Assembly (NCBI GenBank): GCA_014728975.1
Contig: WJKQ01000124.1
Coordinates: forward strand, 1 to 20,826
Source: Candidatus Peregrinibacteria bacterium
GTDB lineage: Bacteria > Patescibacteriota > Gracilibacteria > UBA1369 > LOWO2-01-FULL-3
Length of the DNA stretch: 20,826 nucleotides
Reading direction: 5' to 3'
The translations under genes were made by a program, and so were the position numbers. This document shows positions 20,234 to 20,826 of the stretch, one piece after another. The first letter of the stretch is position 1; each line of letters begins with the position of its first letter. The notes below the pieces were generated by a model. That model searched no databases, was not told the DNA's origin, and saw only the letters and a list, made by a program, of their open reading frames with translations.

Positions 20234-20826
20234 ATGAATAAAGGAGTATTTCTAGCGGTATTATTTGGGACTGCGGTAATCGCCGGTTCCCTTGTATTTT
20301 TGGGAATGAGAACCTGTGAAGACAATCTTTCAAAAGACGATATAAAGGCGGCTGTGATTGAAGGATTAAACGATTATATAAAAACAGCGCCGCAACCCGA
20401 GCCTGTTGCTGATGATTCCGAAGACGATCTTGCCGAAAATCATGACAAAGGATTGGACTATAATTTTGAAGGTCCCGTTATGGGAGATGAAAATGCCCCT
20501 GTAACGATTGTAGAATTTTCTGAATTTCAATGCCCTTATTGTTTAAGTTATTATAATGATACGTATGGAAAAATTAAGGATAATTACGTTGAAACCGGTA
20601 AAGTCAAATATATATTTAAACATTTTCCTTTAGGTTTTCATGAAGGTGCCTATCCCGCTGCTTTAGCATCAGAATGTGCGTACGCACAGGGAGGAGATGA
20701 CCTTTTTTACGAAATGCACGATAAGATTTTTGAAAACAGTTCAATTCTTCATGAAGAGGAAGGTAAAATATTTGAAGGGATTGCTGAACTGGCGGAGGAG
20801 ATCGGTTTAAATATGGAAACGTATAA
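20234..20826 (+). CDS. DsbA-like thiol-disulfide oxidoreductase, membrane-anchored (3' end cut by window)
   Basis: The visible 197 residues begin MNKGVFLAVLFG with one membrane helix (about 4-25). An acidic, disordered linker (about 50-75) leads to a DsbA/thioredoxin_4 fold from about 80: GPVMGDENAPVTIVEFSEFQ, then the redox motif CPYC (Cys100-Cys103), and KHFPLGFHEGA and AALASECAYAQG signatures. The enzyme would catalyse disulfide formation or isomerisation in exported proteins; the cysteine-rich lipoprotein at 103-804 is one plausible client. The reading frame is open to the last base, so the C-terminus, including the usual cis-Pro loop, is outside the window. No Shine-Dalgarno precedes the ATG. 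Confidence 0.93.
   Translation, partial: MNKGVFLAVLFGTAVIAGSLVFLGMRTCEDNLSKDDIKAAVIEGLNDYIKTAPQPEPVADDSEDDLAENHDKGLDYNFEGPVMGDENAPVTIVEFSEFQCPYCLSYYNDTYGKIKDNYVETGKVKYIFKHFPLGFHEGAYPAALASECAYAQGGDDLFYEMHDKIFENSSILHEEEGKIFEGIAELAEEIGLNMETY

Overview
The window looks like chromosomal DNA from a small-genome, AT-rich bacterium of the candidate phyla radiation (Patescibacteria), possibly a Peregrinibacteria-like lineage. That placement is an inference. It rests on dense gene packing, almost no Shine-Dalgarno sequences, strong sigma70-like promoters with very short leaders, S-layer homology (SLH) proteins, a sortase and several small lipoproteins. TGA is a normal stop here: it ends the AT-rich cation transporter and the small EamA/SMR gene. 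This argues against the Gracilibacteria/Absconditabacteria code. No transposase, phage gene or CRISPR array is visible.

Left part (1-5010). An upstream transcript ends at a strong hairpin. Next is a strikingly G+C-rich, cysteine-rich SLH lipoprotein gene (minus strand) with its own consensus promoter and the only clear Shine-Dalgarno in the window, flanked by a perfect 14-bp inverted repeat. Then come ligA (minus strand), two small conserved-looking hypothetical genes (plus strand) and a sortase (minus strand).

Centre (5054-10400). A RelA/SpoT homologue carries four predicted C-terminal transmembrane helices. It converges, with overlapping stop codons, on a minus-strand operon: a cation diffusion facilitator fused to a NifX-like domain, a divergent type I dehydroquinase, and YchF.

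Right-centre (10452-15061). A small acidic lipoprotein with its own terminator precedes a tight four-gene plus-strand operon: UDP-glucuronate decarboxylase, small EamA/SMR membrane protein, DPM1-like GT2, and GT-C glycosyltransferase. Together these resemble a stripped-down Arn-type pathway that would build, flip and transfer a polyprenyl-linked pentose. A short ribosome hibernation factor (minus strand) and a two-helix membrane protein (plus strand) follow, ending at a bidirectional terminator.

Right part (15062-20826). The minus strand carries a 57-aa lipoprotein, tRNA-Phe(GAA), a membrane-anchored subtilisin-like protease and a 629-aa SLH surface protein. The plus strand carries hisS and the start of a membrane-anchored DsbA-like protein cut by the window edge. 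Much of the window therefore concerns the cell surface (S-layer proteins, lipoproteins, sortase, protease, disulfide chemistry, surface sugar), mixed with housekeeping genes (ligA, hisS, ychF, tRNA) and stress genes (Rel, HPF). No stretch longer than about 210 bases lacks a gene.
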